A stretch of DNA of 64,000 nt, from assembly GCA_017303475.1 (NCBI GenBank), contig JAFLBO010000013.1:62001-126000 (forward strand), in the 5' to 3' direction. The notes beneath the pieces are model-generated. The model did no database searches. It was given only the letters and a program-made list of their open reading frames with translations, and was not told where the DNA came from. Shown here piece after piece: positions 16,974 through 25,368 of the stretch. The DNA is from Chitinophagales bacterium. Its GTDB lineage: Bacteria > Bacteroidota > Bacteroidia > Chitinophagales > Saprospiraceae. The position numbers and the translations under genes are program-made. Position 1 is the first letter of the stretch. Each line of letters opens with the position of its first letter.

Positions 16974-17171
16974 GTCTTAGTTGCCCCGTCCTTAATTGCC
17001 CCGTCCTTAATTGCCCCGTCCTTAGTTGCCCCGTCCTTAGTTGCCCCGTCCTTTAGGGCGGGGCAACTGGAGCACAATATGAAGAAGGGGCTTTAGCCCC
17101 ATGTTTTGACAGGGCTAAAGCCCTTCGATTTATGATTATTCTATGTTTCCCTGCCCTAAAGGGCGGGGCAA
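16974..17171. repeat. 16-bp GCCCCGTCCTTAATT tandem array with closing palindrome
   Basis: Five tandem 16-bp units (TTGCCCCGTCCTTAAT) run from about 16979 to 17052 and end in a CTTTAGGGCGGGGCAA palindrome. The inner block holds GGGGCTTTAGCCCC and GGGCTAAAGCCC hairpins, and the right edge carries CCCTAAAGGGCGGGGCAATT. The GGGCGGGGCAATT core matches the REP-like sequences around the transposase at 31533. Confidence 0.8.
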
Positions 17172-18575
17172 TTAAAGAATCGTTGCCTTTGCCGCATCCA
17201 ATATTGCCCGACATTCAGACAAACTGGGCGATTGGGCATAAACCCGGAGCACCGGCTCTGTGCCGCTGGCGCGGATCATGACCCATTTTTCATCGCCGAA
17301 CAGGAATTTCCAGCCGTCGGTGTCTTCCACAGCTTTTACTTTATAGGAGCCAAAGGCCGTATAAGCACGGTCTTTGCACATTTTGATCACATTTTGCTTC
17401 TGCGCCTCGGTGATGTGCAAATCGTCGCGGTCGAAAGCGAACTCGCCAACCTCTTTGTACACCTCCTGCACCAGCTGCTTGAGGGTTTTGCCGGTGCGGG
17501 CCATGAATTCGAAGATCATCAGACCAATCCACACACCATCGCGCTCCGGAATATGACCTTTTACGGCCAGGCCGCCGGATTCTTCGCCGCCTACCAGCAC
17601 ATCCTCGTTGGTCATGATCTCGGCAATGTATTTGAAACCAACCTTGGTGATCTCGTACGGCAGCCCGAATTTCTCGGCCATTTTTTTGAGCTTGTCCGTT
17701 ACAGAGAACGTAAACACCACTTTACCAGTCATGCCTTTGTACTTGTGCAGGTACAACAGCAGCAGCAGCAGAATGTGGTGACTGTCTACAAAATTGCCAT
17801 CCTCATCATAGAGTCCGATCCGGTCGGCATCGCCGTCGTTGGCCAGGCCTGCGGTAATTTTCGGGTTCTTTTTAATGGTTTCGCTCAGGAGCAGGAGGTT
17901 GCGGTGGATGGGCTCCGGCGCTTGTCCGTGCATACCCGGGTTGTGGTCGCAATGCAGGAACACACAGCGCGGGAGCAGTTTTTTCACGGCATTCTGGCCT
18001 GCGCCGTACATGGCATCGTAGGCAATTTTGCCGGCAGAGGCCTTGATGGCTTTCAGATCGAAGCTGCGACGGGCATGTTTGAGGTAAATACCTTCCAGAT
18101 CAGCCTCCTTGAGCAGGTTGCGCTCGCGCAGGTCGTTGAGCGATGGCAGTTCCTTGAGCGAGCACTCGTCGGGGATCAGGTTTTCCACCTCCGTTACTTC
18201 CGACGGGATCATGGGGCCGCCATAGGCCGCTTTGAGTTTGTAGCCGTTGTAGGAAGGCGGGTTGTGGCTCGCGGTGATCACAATACCCAGAGAAGCCTTG
18301 AGTTTTACCACCCCGAGCGACACCATAGGCGTGCTCACAAAGCCCTGACTGGCAATGTGGCACTGAATGCCATATGCCCCCAAAACGCGCGCCGTGGTTG
18401 ATGCAAACAACAAACCACCGAAGCGACAATCGTATCCGATCACAGCGCGCTTCATTTTATGTTTTTTCATGTAGATCGCGGTGGCTTCAGCCACACGCTT
18501 CACGTTATCAACCGTAAAATCGTCGGCGATAATAGCTCGCCAGCCGTCGGTACCGAATTTAATTGGAACAGCCAT
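17172..18575 (-). CDS. Phosphoglucomutase/phosphomannomutase family protein
   Basis: 467 residues of the alpha-D-phosphohexomutase family. The N-terminus has FGTDGWRAIIADDF, the phosphoserine loop is TASHNPPSYNG with Ser103, the metal-binding loop is NDGDADRIGL, the sugar-binding loop is GGEESGGLAVKGHIPERDG, and the phosphate-binding loop near the end is RASGTEPVLRVY. All key motifs are intact. It moves phosphate between C1 and C6 of hexose phosphates in cell-wall or storage-sugar metabolism; specificity (glucose, mannose or glucosamine) cannot be decided from motifs alone. Confidence 0.93.
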   Translation of the reverse strand: MAVPIKFGTDGWRAIIADDFTVDNVKRVAEATAIYMKKHKMKRAVIGYDCRFGGLLFASTTARVLGAYGIQCHIASQGFVSTPMVSLGVVKLKASLGIVITASHNPPSYNGYKLKAAYGGPMIPSEVTEVENLIPDECSLKELPSLNDLRERNLLKEADLEGIYLKHARRSFDLKAIKASAGKIAYDAMYGAGQNAVKKLLPRCVFLHCDHNPGMHGQAPEPIHRNLLLLSETIKKNPKITAGLANDGDADRIGLYDEDGNFVDSHHILLLLLLYLHKYKGMTGKVVFTFSVTDKLKKMAEKFGLPYEITKVGFKYIAEIMTNEDVLVGGEESGGLAVKGHIPERDGVWIGLMIFEFMARTGKTLKQLVQEVYKEVGEFAFDRDDLHITEAQKQNVIKMCKDRAYTAFGSYKVKAVEDTDGWKFLFGDEKWVMIRASGTEPVLRVYAQSPSLSECRAILDAAKATIL

Positions 18576-18583
18576 AAATGAGT

Positions 18584-18776
18584 GTTTGAGTTTTTGAGTG
18601 TTTGAGTTTTTGAGTTGGCGTGCGGCTGGGCATTGGAATGGAGTAATATGGCGTTTTTCACCACGAAGGCACTGAGGGCACTAAGATTAAATACGCTTTG
18701 TGCTCTTAGTGGCTTAGTGGTGAAACCCCGCCGCCCTCCAACTCAAACACTCCCACACTCAAAAACTCAAACACCT
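18584..18776. repeat. Nested palindrome: GAGTGTTTGAGTTTTT outer, CACCACGAAGG inner
   Basis: Outer arms of TGAGTGTTTGAGTTTTTGAG units (18584-18614) pair with CTCAAACACTCCCACACTC units (18738-18776). Inside them lies a CACTAAG-family hairpin (TTTCACCACGAAGGCACTGAGG... and its complement, 18657-18725). One palindrome family thus sits in the loop of another, just upstream of pcm. Confidence 0.8.
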
Positions 18777-18848
18777 TTCTTGGGCAAAAGTATTTGTTCA
18801 AAACGTACTTTCGCGCTTCGATTCCGTATTTTTCATCAGGAAAAAATC

Positions 18849-19496
18849 TTGCAGGACACATACCGACATAAGGGTCAACGAAAACGCATGGTGGAGGCGC
18901 TCCGACAGCGGGGCATCCAGGACGAAGCGGTGCTGGCAGCCATGGCTGCGGTGCCCAGGCATTTTTTTCTGGAAAAGGCTTTTGAGGAACACGCTTACGA
19001 AGACAAGCCTTTCCCCATTGGCTGTGAGCAAACCATTTCACAGCCGTTTACGGTAGCTTATCAAACGGTGTTGCTCAACATCAAAAACGGCGATCAGGTG
19101 CTGGAAATAGGCACGGGCTCCGGGTATCAGGCGGCTATTCTGGCCGTGCTGGGCGCCAAAGTGTTTACCGTGGAACGCCAGGAGACTTTATACTTCCAAA
19201 CCAAAAAACTGCTCGAAACCCTGGGCTTTAAAACTGTGAAATGTTTTTTCAAGGATGGCTCCAAAGGACTTCCGGAAAAAGCGCCGTTTGATAAAATTGT
19301 GGTAACCGCCGGCGCTCCCGTGGTGCCTGAACCCTTGAAAGAACAATTAGCCATTGGCGGCATCCTGGTGATCCCGGTAGGCGAATCGGTGCAAAAGATG
19401 CTGCGCATCAGACGTATTTCAGCTACGGAATACCAGGAAGAGCGCCTGCATGATTTCAGGTTTGTGCCTTTTTTGGAGGGGGTGGAGCGGAAGTAA
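18849..19496 (+). CDS. pcm: Protein-L-isoaspartate O-methyltransferase
   Basis: 215 residues from a TTG start at 18849, chosen because family members begin (M)QDTYRHKGQRKRMVEALR; the longer upstream frame is repeat DNA. The SAM-binding motif is QVLEIGTGSGYQAA, preceded by GCEQTISQPFTVAYQT, the signature that places substrate. The C-terminal RFVPFLEG is also typical. The enzyme methylates L-isoaspartyl residues in damaged proteins so that they can be repaired. An internal ATG at 18888 is the alternative start but would cut the conserved N-terminus. Confidence 0.92.
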   Translation: MQDTYRHKGQRKRMVEALRQRGIQDEAVLAAMAAVPRHFFLEKAFEEHAYEDKPFPIGCEQTISQPFTVAYQTVLLNIKNGDQVLEIGTGSGYQAAILAVLGAKVFTVERQETLYFQTKKLLETLGFKTVKCFFKDGSKGLPEKAPFDKIVVTAGAPVVPEPLKEQLAIGGILVIPVGESVQKMLRIRRISATEYQEERLHDFRFVPFLEGVERK

Positions 19497-19720
19497 GGGG
19501 TTGGGGGTTTTGTATTGTGCTACCAGAGAATTTTGGGGAAAGGCAGGTACGTATTTTGTATTGCCAGGTTTTATAAAGGAAAAATTTAAAATACACAAGC
19601 TACTCGTTTTAAGCAACTTGAAAATAAAAAAATGCATTCTATTTGTTAGAATTTGGGCTTTACCTTACCTTTACTGTAGCAATCGGGAGGCTCGCATATT
19701 TTAGAGTTATGTAACAATGT

Positions 19721-20485
19721 ATGGAAGACGCAGACATTAAAAAACTTAGAAAGGTTTTGACCTACAAAGGACGACAGGACTTAGCTGACTTGTTAAGACA
19801 TTCTGGATCTTTTTTGGACGAATCAAGCACATTTGGGAGTCGTTGGTATTCGAGAATAAGCACATTCCACATTAAGTCGCACCCAAGCGTTCAAGACAAA
19901 TTGGACAATTTATCAAAGAATGATAAGGACGAAATCTTCCAGGCGTTACTTTTAGTTTATCCACTTCGGGACAACGAGCCTGAAATAACAGAAATAATTT
20001 ACTATCCAGACTTTGACATTGATGTAACAGAACTTGTGGAGACCAAAGAACTTGACAGAATTTCATTTGAATATATTCATGAACAAATCAAAAAGTGTAA
20101 TTCAAAAATTGCTGATAAGGACTTTGACGGTGCTGTAACGAATGCAAGGACACTTATAGAATCAATTTGCTTATTCATACTTGAATCCAAGACAAAGCCA
20201 AAACACGACTATGACGGAAATCTAATTAAGCTTTACAAAAGCGTTGCAACCATTCTAAAAATGTCACCAGGAGATTATGAAGACGACAATCTAAGACAAA
20301 TACTCTCAGGCGTATTCAGCATTATTAATGGAGTATCAGGTCTGAGAAATACATTTAGCGATTCGCATGGTTTAGCACCTTCAAAGACAACTCATAAGAT
20401 TGACGAAAGACACGCAATTTTGACTGTAAACCTTGCGAAGACAATTACAGAATATTTGTTTTTAAGCTATGAGAAATCTGAATAA
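19721..20485 (+). CDS. Abortive-infection family protein (Abi_C C-terminal domain)
   Basis: 254 residues. The C-terminal 130 residues match the Abi_C pattern: DGAVTNARTLIESICLFIL, then LRQILSGVFSIINGVSGLRN followed by TFSDSHG, and RHAILTVNLAKTITEYLFL. R209 and H216 form an RNx5H pair like the HEPN RNase motif. The N-terminal half (DIKKLRKVLTYKGRQDLADL) is conserved in such proteins but without known function. By family it is a phage-defence effector, possibly an RNase (inference). It is AT-rich compared with the neighbouring pcm gene and is followed by an attC-like site, so it looks like a cassette gene. Confidence 0.82.
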   Translation: MEDADIKKLRKVLTYKGRQDLADLLRHSGSFLDESSTFGSRWYSRISTFHIKSHPSVQDKLDNLSKNDKDEIFQALLLVYPLRDNEPEITEIIYYPDFDIDVTELVETKELDRISFEYIHEQIKKCNSKIADKDFDGAVTNARTLIESICLFILESKTKPKHDYDGNLIKLYKSVATILKMSPGDYEDDNLRQILSGVFSIINGVSGLRNTFSDSHGLAPSKTTHKIDERHAILTVNLAKTITEYLFLSYEKSE

Positions 20486-20500
20486 ACATAGAGCAATATT

Positions 20501-20800
20501 GCATAACACGGGCTTTACGTCAGGTGAGCTAATATGCAAACTTGATGTTTTGTGCTCTTAGAGCATGTTGGGGATTTTCTGACGGAGGCAAAAATTTGAA
20601 CTTTTTTCGTCAGTTTTTGCGTTTTTGAAGTAGCATAGCCTGAGTTACGAGACTGAAAAAAAGTGAAAAATAGCGAAAAAAGAACAATTTTTGGCCCGGC
20701 AAGAAAATCCCCAACATGCTATTAATGAACATTAGTAATAAATTGAAACTTTATGCTCAGAAACCCGCCCAAACGCAAAGCCCGAAAACGTTGGCAGCAA
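20501..20800 (+). other. attC-like recombination site, interrupted by a MITE-like element
   Basis: The left part GCATAACACGGGCTTTACGTC (20501-20521) is complementary to the right part AACGCAAAGCCCGAAAACGTT (20772-20792), and the site ends AACGTTGGCAGCAA. The end motif recurs as AACGTTAGCTGCAA at the second site (23374-23387). Opposed arms with AAC at the left and GTT at the right resemble integron attC sites, though the R boxes are not canonical. A 159-bp palindromic element (20562-20720) sits inside the site. Confidence 0.5.
20562..20720. mobile_element. MITE-like element with perfect 19-bp terminal inverted repeats
   Basis: AGCATGTTGGGGATTTTCT at the left end and its exact complement at the right end, with near-continuous pairing for about 48 bp of each arm (including AAAAATT and TTTTTTCG blocks). 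It has no coding capacity, so it would need a transposase in trans. Clear target duplications were not identified. Confidence 0.75.
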
Positions 20801-20909
20801 GTATTAGGAACCGTGCGAATATCGAATATTTTGCCAACAACTGCCATTGAATATTGACTGACATGACAAATCAAAACAAAGTATTTCCTTTGTAAAACAA
20901 ATAAAAAAT

Positions 20910-22334
20910 ATGCCTACAACTTCACAAATTGAGGTAAGTAATTTAAACCTTGACCTAAAAAATTTCAGGACTGTTCCTCAAAAAAAGGAAGCAGATGCCA
21001 TTAAAGCAATGATTTCAATAAAACCAGACAGATTTTTTGCTGTCATGGAAAGCATCATTGAAGACGGCTATTTACCAACAGAAAATATAATTATTCTAAA
21101 GGACAAGACTGACAACATCGTAAAAGAAGGAAACAGACGTATTGCTGCATTGAAACTAATACATGGGCATTACAAACTTTCAGACTTTGGGTTACCTACC
21201 TCTATAACTGACAGCATTGCCAAAATTGACGCAAAATGGAAAGCTGACAATCTTAAAGTTCCTTGTACGGTTTTCTCAGAAAAAGAAGCTGATAAGGTTG
21301 ACAGAATAGTCACGCTTGCTCATGGCAAAGGCGAAAAAGCAAGCCGCGACCCTTGGAATTCAGTTGCGAGAGCAAGACATAACCGAGATATTAAAGGAGC
21401 ATCTGAACATGGACTTGATTTACTTGAAAAATATTTAGAATACGGTGCAAACTTAAATAATCAACAAAAGGAAAGATGGGGCGGAGAGTATCCATTAACC
21501 GTATTAGATGAGGCATTAAGAAAATCCTTTGCAAGGCTTGGATATTCTAACGTGGCCGACTTAGTAAAAAAATATCCTAAAACAAACAAATACTTACCTG
21601 AGCTTGAAAACATCTTGCTTGAAATCGGTCTTGAGCAAATCAAATTTGAGACGCTAAGAAACTCCCTGTTGGATTTCCCTACAAATTATGGGATTCCACC
21701 AATTATTGTTCATCCAACAACTCCGACTGCAAGCACAGGACAATCTAATTCAACAACTCCTGCTTCTACAAATACTACCTCCAATACTTCGAATACAAAC
21801 AATCAAAGCAGCCCTGCTACATCTAATTCGACAACGGCTTCGACCTCAAATCCATCACCAAAGGCACCTAAAGCAGTTGCAGTCAATGACCCCAAACATG
21901 TTGCCAACCTTTTAAAAAAGTTTGCACCAAGAGGCGTGAACAGGCAAAAGGTAGTGACATTAAGAGACGAATTGAAAAAATTGAAAATTACTGACAATCC
22001 AATCGCATTTTGTTTCATACTTAGAAGTATGTTCGAAATTTCGGGCAAAGCATATTCAGCTGACCACGGTTTGAACATGACAAAGTCAGGTGGAAAGGAA
22101 AAAACTTTGGTTGAAGTTTTACGTGGCATTACAGATCATTTGACAAATAACAATTCAAATACTCAAATGGTCAAAGTACTTCATGGTGCAATGACAGAGC
22201 TTGGCAAACCTGACGGCTTACTTTCTGTTACGTCCATGAATAATTTAGTTCACAGCCCAGTATTTACTATTACACCTACTGATTTATGTACGGTGTTTGG
22301 CAACATTTATCCACTTTTAGAAGCAATGAATTAA
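20910..22334 (+). CDS. ParB-like domain protein with Ser/Thr/Asn linker (putative defence component)
   Basis: 474 residues. Residues 1 to about 110 resemble a ParB/sulfiredoxin-fold domain: LNLDLKNFRTVP at the start, IIEDGYLPTENIIIL, and the signature EGNRR (residues 73-77). A low-complexity Thr/Ser/Asn linker occupies about residues 269-322. The C-terminal 150 residues (FCFILRSMFEISGKAYSADH) are a helical domain I do not recognise. The stop codon overlaps the start of the next gene, a Dam-like methylase (TAATG), so the two act together. By analogy the ParB domain may bind or cut DNA depending on methylation; this is inference. Confidence 0.72.
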   Translation: MPTTSQIEVSNLNLDLKNFRTVPQKKEADAIKAMISIKPDRFFAVMESIIEDGYLPTENIIILKDKTDNIVKEGNRRIAALKLIHGHYKLSDFGLPTSITDSIAKIDAKWKADNLKVPCTVFSEKEADKVDRIVTLAHGKGEKASRDPWNSVARARHNRDIKGASEHGLDLLEKYLEYGANLNNQQKERWGGEYPLTVLDEALRKSFARLGYSNVADLVKKYPKTNKYLPELENILLEIGLEQIKFETLRNSLLDFPTNYGIPPIIVHPTTPTASTGQSNSTTPASTNTTSNTSNTNNQSSPATSNSTTASTSNPSPKAPKAVAVNDPKHVANLLKKFAPRGVNRQKVVTLRDELKKLKITDNPIAFCFILRSMFEISGKAYSADHGLNMTKSGGKEKTLVEVLRGITDHLTNNNSNTQMVKVLHGAMTELGKPDGLLSVTSMNNLVHSPVFTITPTDLCTVFGNIYPLLEAMN

Positions 22335-23221
22335 TGGGAGACTTCAAAACACCTTTACGTTATCCTGGAGGGAAACAACGCCTTTCACCGTTTTTAGAAG
22401 AAATAATTCTTGCAAACAACATAACTGATGGACATTATGTGGAGCCTTATGCAGGTGGAGCAGGTGTTGGTATTCAGCTACTTTTAAATAGAAAGGTTTC
22501 AAATATACATTTGAACGACTCCGACTTCGGTATTTATTCTTTTTGGCATTCAGTAATCCATAATACTGAAGACCTATGTAAAATGATTTCCTCCGCATCA
22601 TTGACCGTAGACGAGTGGAGAAAAAGAAAAGAAATTGTAAAAAAATGTGACAAAAGAAAGGTTTTAGAACTCGGATTTAGTATCTTTTATCTAAACAGAG
22701 TTAATCGTTCAGGCGTACTGTCAGCAGGCGTAATTGGTGGGCTAGAACAGACAGGAAATTATAAAATGGATGCAAGATTTTCTCGAAATGATTTAATTAG
22801 ACGAATTGAAGCAATAGCGAGATTTAAGGGCAATATTTTTTTAACTAATTATGATGCCGAATATTATATAGAGAAATATATACCTAATTTACCCACGAAT
22901 ACGCTAATATACTTAGACCCTCCATACTACGAAAAAGGAAGTGAGCTTTATCTAAACGCCTATAAAAAGACTGACCATGCAAGGATTTCAAATGTAATAC
23001 AATCTGAAATAAAGCATAATTGGGTTCTTTCCTATGATGGAGTTCCTGATATAATCAATCTGTATCGAAAAAGGAGACATTTTCTTTATGACTTGCAATA
23101 TTCAGCTTCCAAGGTATACAAAGGCAAAGAAATTTTCATTTTTGCTGACAAATTAAAGTTGCCGACAAAATGTAGTCTAAAGCACATTGAGATTGGAATG
23201 AATAATCTTGTCAACGCATGA
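22334..23221 (+). CDS. Dam-like (D12 class) DNA adenine N6-methyltransferase
   Basis: 295 residues. The ATG at 22334 overlaps the preceding stop by one base and gives the canonical N-terminus TPLRYPGGKQRL; the longer frame from 22286 overlaps the upstream gene. The SAM-binding motif is YVEPYAGGAGVGIQLLL (about 35-51) and the catalytic motif is DPPY at 195-198 in TLIYLDPPYYEKG. D12-class enzymes methylate adenine at N6. No restriction endonuclease of a recognisable family is adjacent, so it is either an orphan methylase or works with the ParB-like protein. Confidence 0.92.
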   Translation: MGDFKTPLRYPGGKQRLSPFLEEIILANNITDGHYVEPYAGGAGVGIQLLLNRKVSNIHLNDSDFGIYSFWHSVIHNTEDLCKMISSASLTVDEWRKRKEIVKKCDKRKVLELGFSIFYLNRVNRSGVLSAGVIGGLEQTGNYKMDARFSRNDLIRRIEAIARFKGNIFLTNYDAEYYIEKYIPNLPTNTLIYLDPPYYEKGSELYLNAYKKTDHARISNVIQSEIKHNWVLSYDGVPDIINLYRKRRHFLYDLQYSASKVYKGKEIFIFADKLKLPTKCSLKHIEIGMNNLVNA

Positions 23222-23251
23222 CAAATAAGTTGAAAGAAAAAACACCAGCCA

Positions 23252-23387
23252 CCAACACATGTTTGGCATCATGCAGGGTGTTGTGCTTACATTCAAGTTC
23301 AGTTTTTCAACTGGGCTTTTTTGTAAGGCTGCAGTTTTACACTCCGAAAACCCGCATGAACGCCAAGCGTGGGAACGTTAGCTGCAA
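23252..23387 (+). other. attC-like recombination site
   Basis: The left arm CCAACACATGTTTGGCATCATGCAGGGT pairs with the right arm AACCCGCATGAACGCCAAGCGTG, and the site closes with AACGTTAGCTGCAA, nearly identical to the close of the site ending at 20800. It separates the methylase gene from the next gene, which starts only 25 bp after the site. Confidence 0.5.
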
Positions 23388-23411
23388 ATTTAAACAACAC
23401 ACAAACCAGAA

Positions 23412-24266
23412 ATGATAGACAAAATATTAGAGTATAAGAAACTGATTGTTAAACGAGGTTCGATACCAAATATTATTATTTGGCTATTACTTTGCACGTC
23501 TAGCATTGGACTTTATAAAATTTCTCCACTATTTCATCTGAATGAAAATCAAATTCTTTATCTCTTTTCTTCAGCGTCACAAGTTATTGCTGCTATCTAC
23601 GGACTAATTATTACTGGTTATATTTTTCTCAGAAATGAACTTGACAGAAAAGCCGATAAGGACGATTCACTCGAAGAAATTATTTCGCTGTTAAAGACTG
23701 AATATTTTGGTTCAATAATAGGAATTAGTTTGACAACCCTGTTGGCAATTTCACTTTGCTTTCTAGTGATTGCAGATGAGACCCATACAAACAGAAACTT
23801 ATTGGGATATTTAATCAACTTAACAGCAGCGACTATTTTAACCGAACTAATTATTATAGTAAAATTTGTCATTACAATCTTAAATCCAAATAGCATTGAA
23901 TTGGCAAGTAACGAACTGAGAGATTCAACGGCTAAAGACAAGAATAACGAAAGCGGTAGTCTCGAAGACTTCTTGAAACATTATAACCAAATTGAGTATA
24001 TTTTAGACAAGTATGGATCAAGCTTTCTTTATCCAAACCTGACTGACTATGAGAACGTGAAAAGAAAGAGAATTGCAAAATCTAAATTAGTACACATCCT
24101 GTTCCAAGAGGAAAAAATTGACAATGATTTGAAAAATAAACTGATTGAACTTATTTCATTCAGGAACGGACTAATTCATGGGACAAACCTTTACGTTTCG
24201 ATGAGAGACGTAGAAATGTCTGAAGAAATTTTAACCAAATTAAAAGAAAGCCTTAGAGTTGCATAA
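23412..24266 (+). CDS. Membrane-anchored protein with C-terminal HEPN-like motif
   Basis: 284 residues. Four membrane helices are predicted (about 18-38, 46-74, 95-118 and 128-155). The cytoplasmic C-terminal third is helical and ends LIELISFRNGLIHGTNL, where R251 and H256 form the Rx4H motif of HEPN ribonucleases. Strongly AT-rich. I do not recognise a named family. A membrane-tethered HEPN RNase triggered by phage infection is a reasonable hypothesis, given that the upstream cassettes carry an Abi_C gene and a ParB/Dam pair. Confidence 0.6.
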   Translation: MIDKILEYKKLIVKRGSIPNIIIWLLLCTSSIGLYKISPLFHLNENQILYLFSSASQVIAAIYGLIITGYIFLRNELDRKADKDDSLEEIISLLKTEYFGSIIGISLTTLLAISLCFLVIADETHTNRNLLGYLINLTAATILTELIIIVKFVITILNPNSIELASNELRDSTAKDKNNESGSLEDFLKHYNQIEYILDKYGSSFLYPNLTDYENVKRKRIAKSKLVHILFQEEKIDNDLKNKLIELISFRNGLIHGTNLYVSMRDVEMSEEILTKLKESLRVA

Positions 24267-24278
24267 TAACACTACAAC

Positions 24279-24400
24279 TAACAGCACCTACCTAAAAGTG
24301 GCGGTTCAGTGATTAAAGCAAGCTTTGTACTTCTATCAAAGTTTCTACTTAGATGTCAGTGATGTACTCCGAAATCGTCACCCTCGGGCAACTGAAAAAC
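24279..24400 (+). other. Degenerate attC-like palindrome at the end of the island
   Basis: AACTAACAGCACCTACC...AGTGGCGGTTCAGTG on the left shows partial complementarity to CTCCGAAATCGTCACCCTCGGGCAACTG on the right. The terminal AACGTTRGC motif of the two other sites is missing, so this may be a truncated or recombined site. Confidence 0.3.
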
Positions 24401-24469
24401 ATTGAATAAAAAACTAACCACGTAATTAACACGTTCTAACTAAATAAAAAAAGCCAGTTACAGGAGATT

Positions 24470-24868
24470 TTACTCAAATTCAACCCAAACCAAAATACCA
24501 GACTTGGCATCCTCAGCCAACTGCCAAGTTTTCCCTGTATCCACTTGCAGCAGATATATATGCCTAGCTCCTAATCCTGAAATAAAAACCTGAAAATTAA
24601 CCTTGTTTGGAGTAATTTCATTCTGGGCAAGTGGGTCCAAAAATAGTATTGGCTCCCATGTTAAGTCCTGATTGTTTTTTTCTGCTATTTGAAAAACCCG
24701 CCCTGTATACTTGTCAATTTTAAATGTATACCTCGCTCCTCTTTCAGATTGTACAATTTCATAACGGGCTGTTTGAGGCGCACTGGAGGATTGATGACTG
24801 TAAGGCTCCTGCGCCCAACCTTCAAAAGCAAATAGAGCAGGTATTAAAAAGGACAATATGTTTTTCAT
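24470..24868 (-). CDS. Small secreted protein with internal duplication
   Basis: 132 residues with a signal peptide (MKNILSFLIPALFAFEGWA). The mature part has two related segments, ARYTFKIDKYTGRVFQIAE and ARHIYLLQVDTGKTWQLAE, each followed by a tryptophan-containing strand (LTWEPILFL and ILVWVEFE), so it is an internal tandem duplication of about 50 residues. The function is not known. It lies at the right edge of the AT-rich island, reading toward it. Confidence 0.65.
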   Translation of the reverse strand: MKNILSFLIPALFAFEGWAQEPYSHQSSSAPQTARYEIVQSERGARYTFKIDKYTGRVFQIAEKNNQDLTWEPILFLDPLAQNEITPNKVNFQVFISGLGARHIYLLQVDTGKTWQLAEDAKSGILVWVEFE

Positions 24869-24968
24869 AAGCTTTTTTTGATTTTGTTCACTTTATAATA
24901 TCAAACTACACAAATATAACACCTAACATCATATCTCCAAAACATCCCGCCATTTTTTCTCCCCAACC

Positions 24969-25367
24969 CTACCCCTTCGGAAACCGAAACAAACAAATCC
25001 CCGCCAAACCCGGCCACCAATACAATCCCAGATACAGAAGACTGTCAAAAAGGTCGCGGTTAAACATAACCCCACCATAGAATATGGCCAAACACAAGAC
25101 AGCAAGTAGCACCACTGCACGTTTTTGCCACATGGGCCAGGGTTTGGGGATCACCTGCGCCACGAGCCATACCAGCAAGAACAGGAATGGCCAGCTCCAG
25201 GTCAAATTCCACTGAACAATCTGCCAATAGTACAAGCGGCCGCCGTACAGGGAGCTCCAAAAATTTTCAGTGCTCATCGGTATGATCAAATACACCAGCG
25301 TGACGCTGAGCAAGAGTCCTGTGAGCCACACTTTGAGGGCAAAATACCAAATGGAGCGGTTGCGCAT
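24969..25367 (-). CDS. Small integral membrane protein
   Basis: 132 residues with four predicted membrane helices (VWLTGLLLSVTLVYLII, FLFLLVWLVAQVI, VVLLAVLCLAIFYGGVM and LYLGLYWWPGLAGICLF). No recognised family. The ATG at 25367 lies one base after the stop of the DUF1361 gene, so the two are co-translated and may form a complex. Confidence 0.65.
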   Translation of the reverse strand: MRNRSIWYFALKVWLTGLLLSVTLVYLIIPMSTENFWSSLYGGRLYYWQIVQWNLTWSWPFLFLLVWLVAQVIPKPWPMWQKRAVVLLAVLCLAIFYGGVMFNRDLFDSLLYLGLYWWPGLAGICLFRFPKG

Positions 25368-25368
25368 A

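Noticed and set aside
16974..17055. 16-bp GCCCCGTCCTTAATT units as CRISPR or operator array
   Set aside because: No unique spacers; the units are head-to-tail and end in palindromes like the RAYT-associated ones.
23218..23415. 65-residue open frame between the methylase and the HEPN gene
   Set aside because: It lies within the attC-like palindrome and has no plausible protein features.
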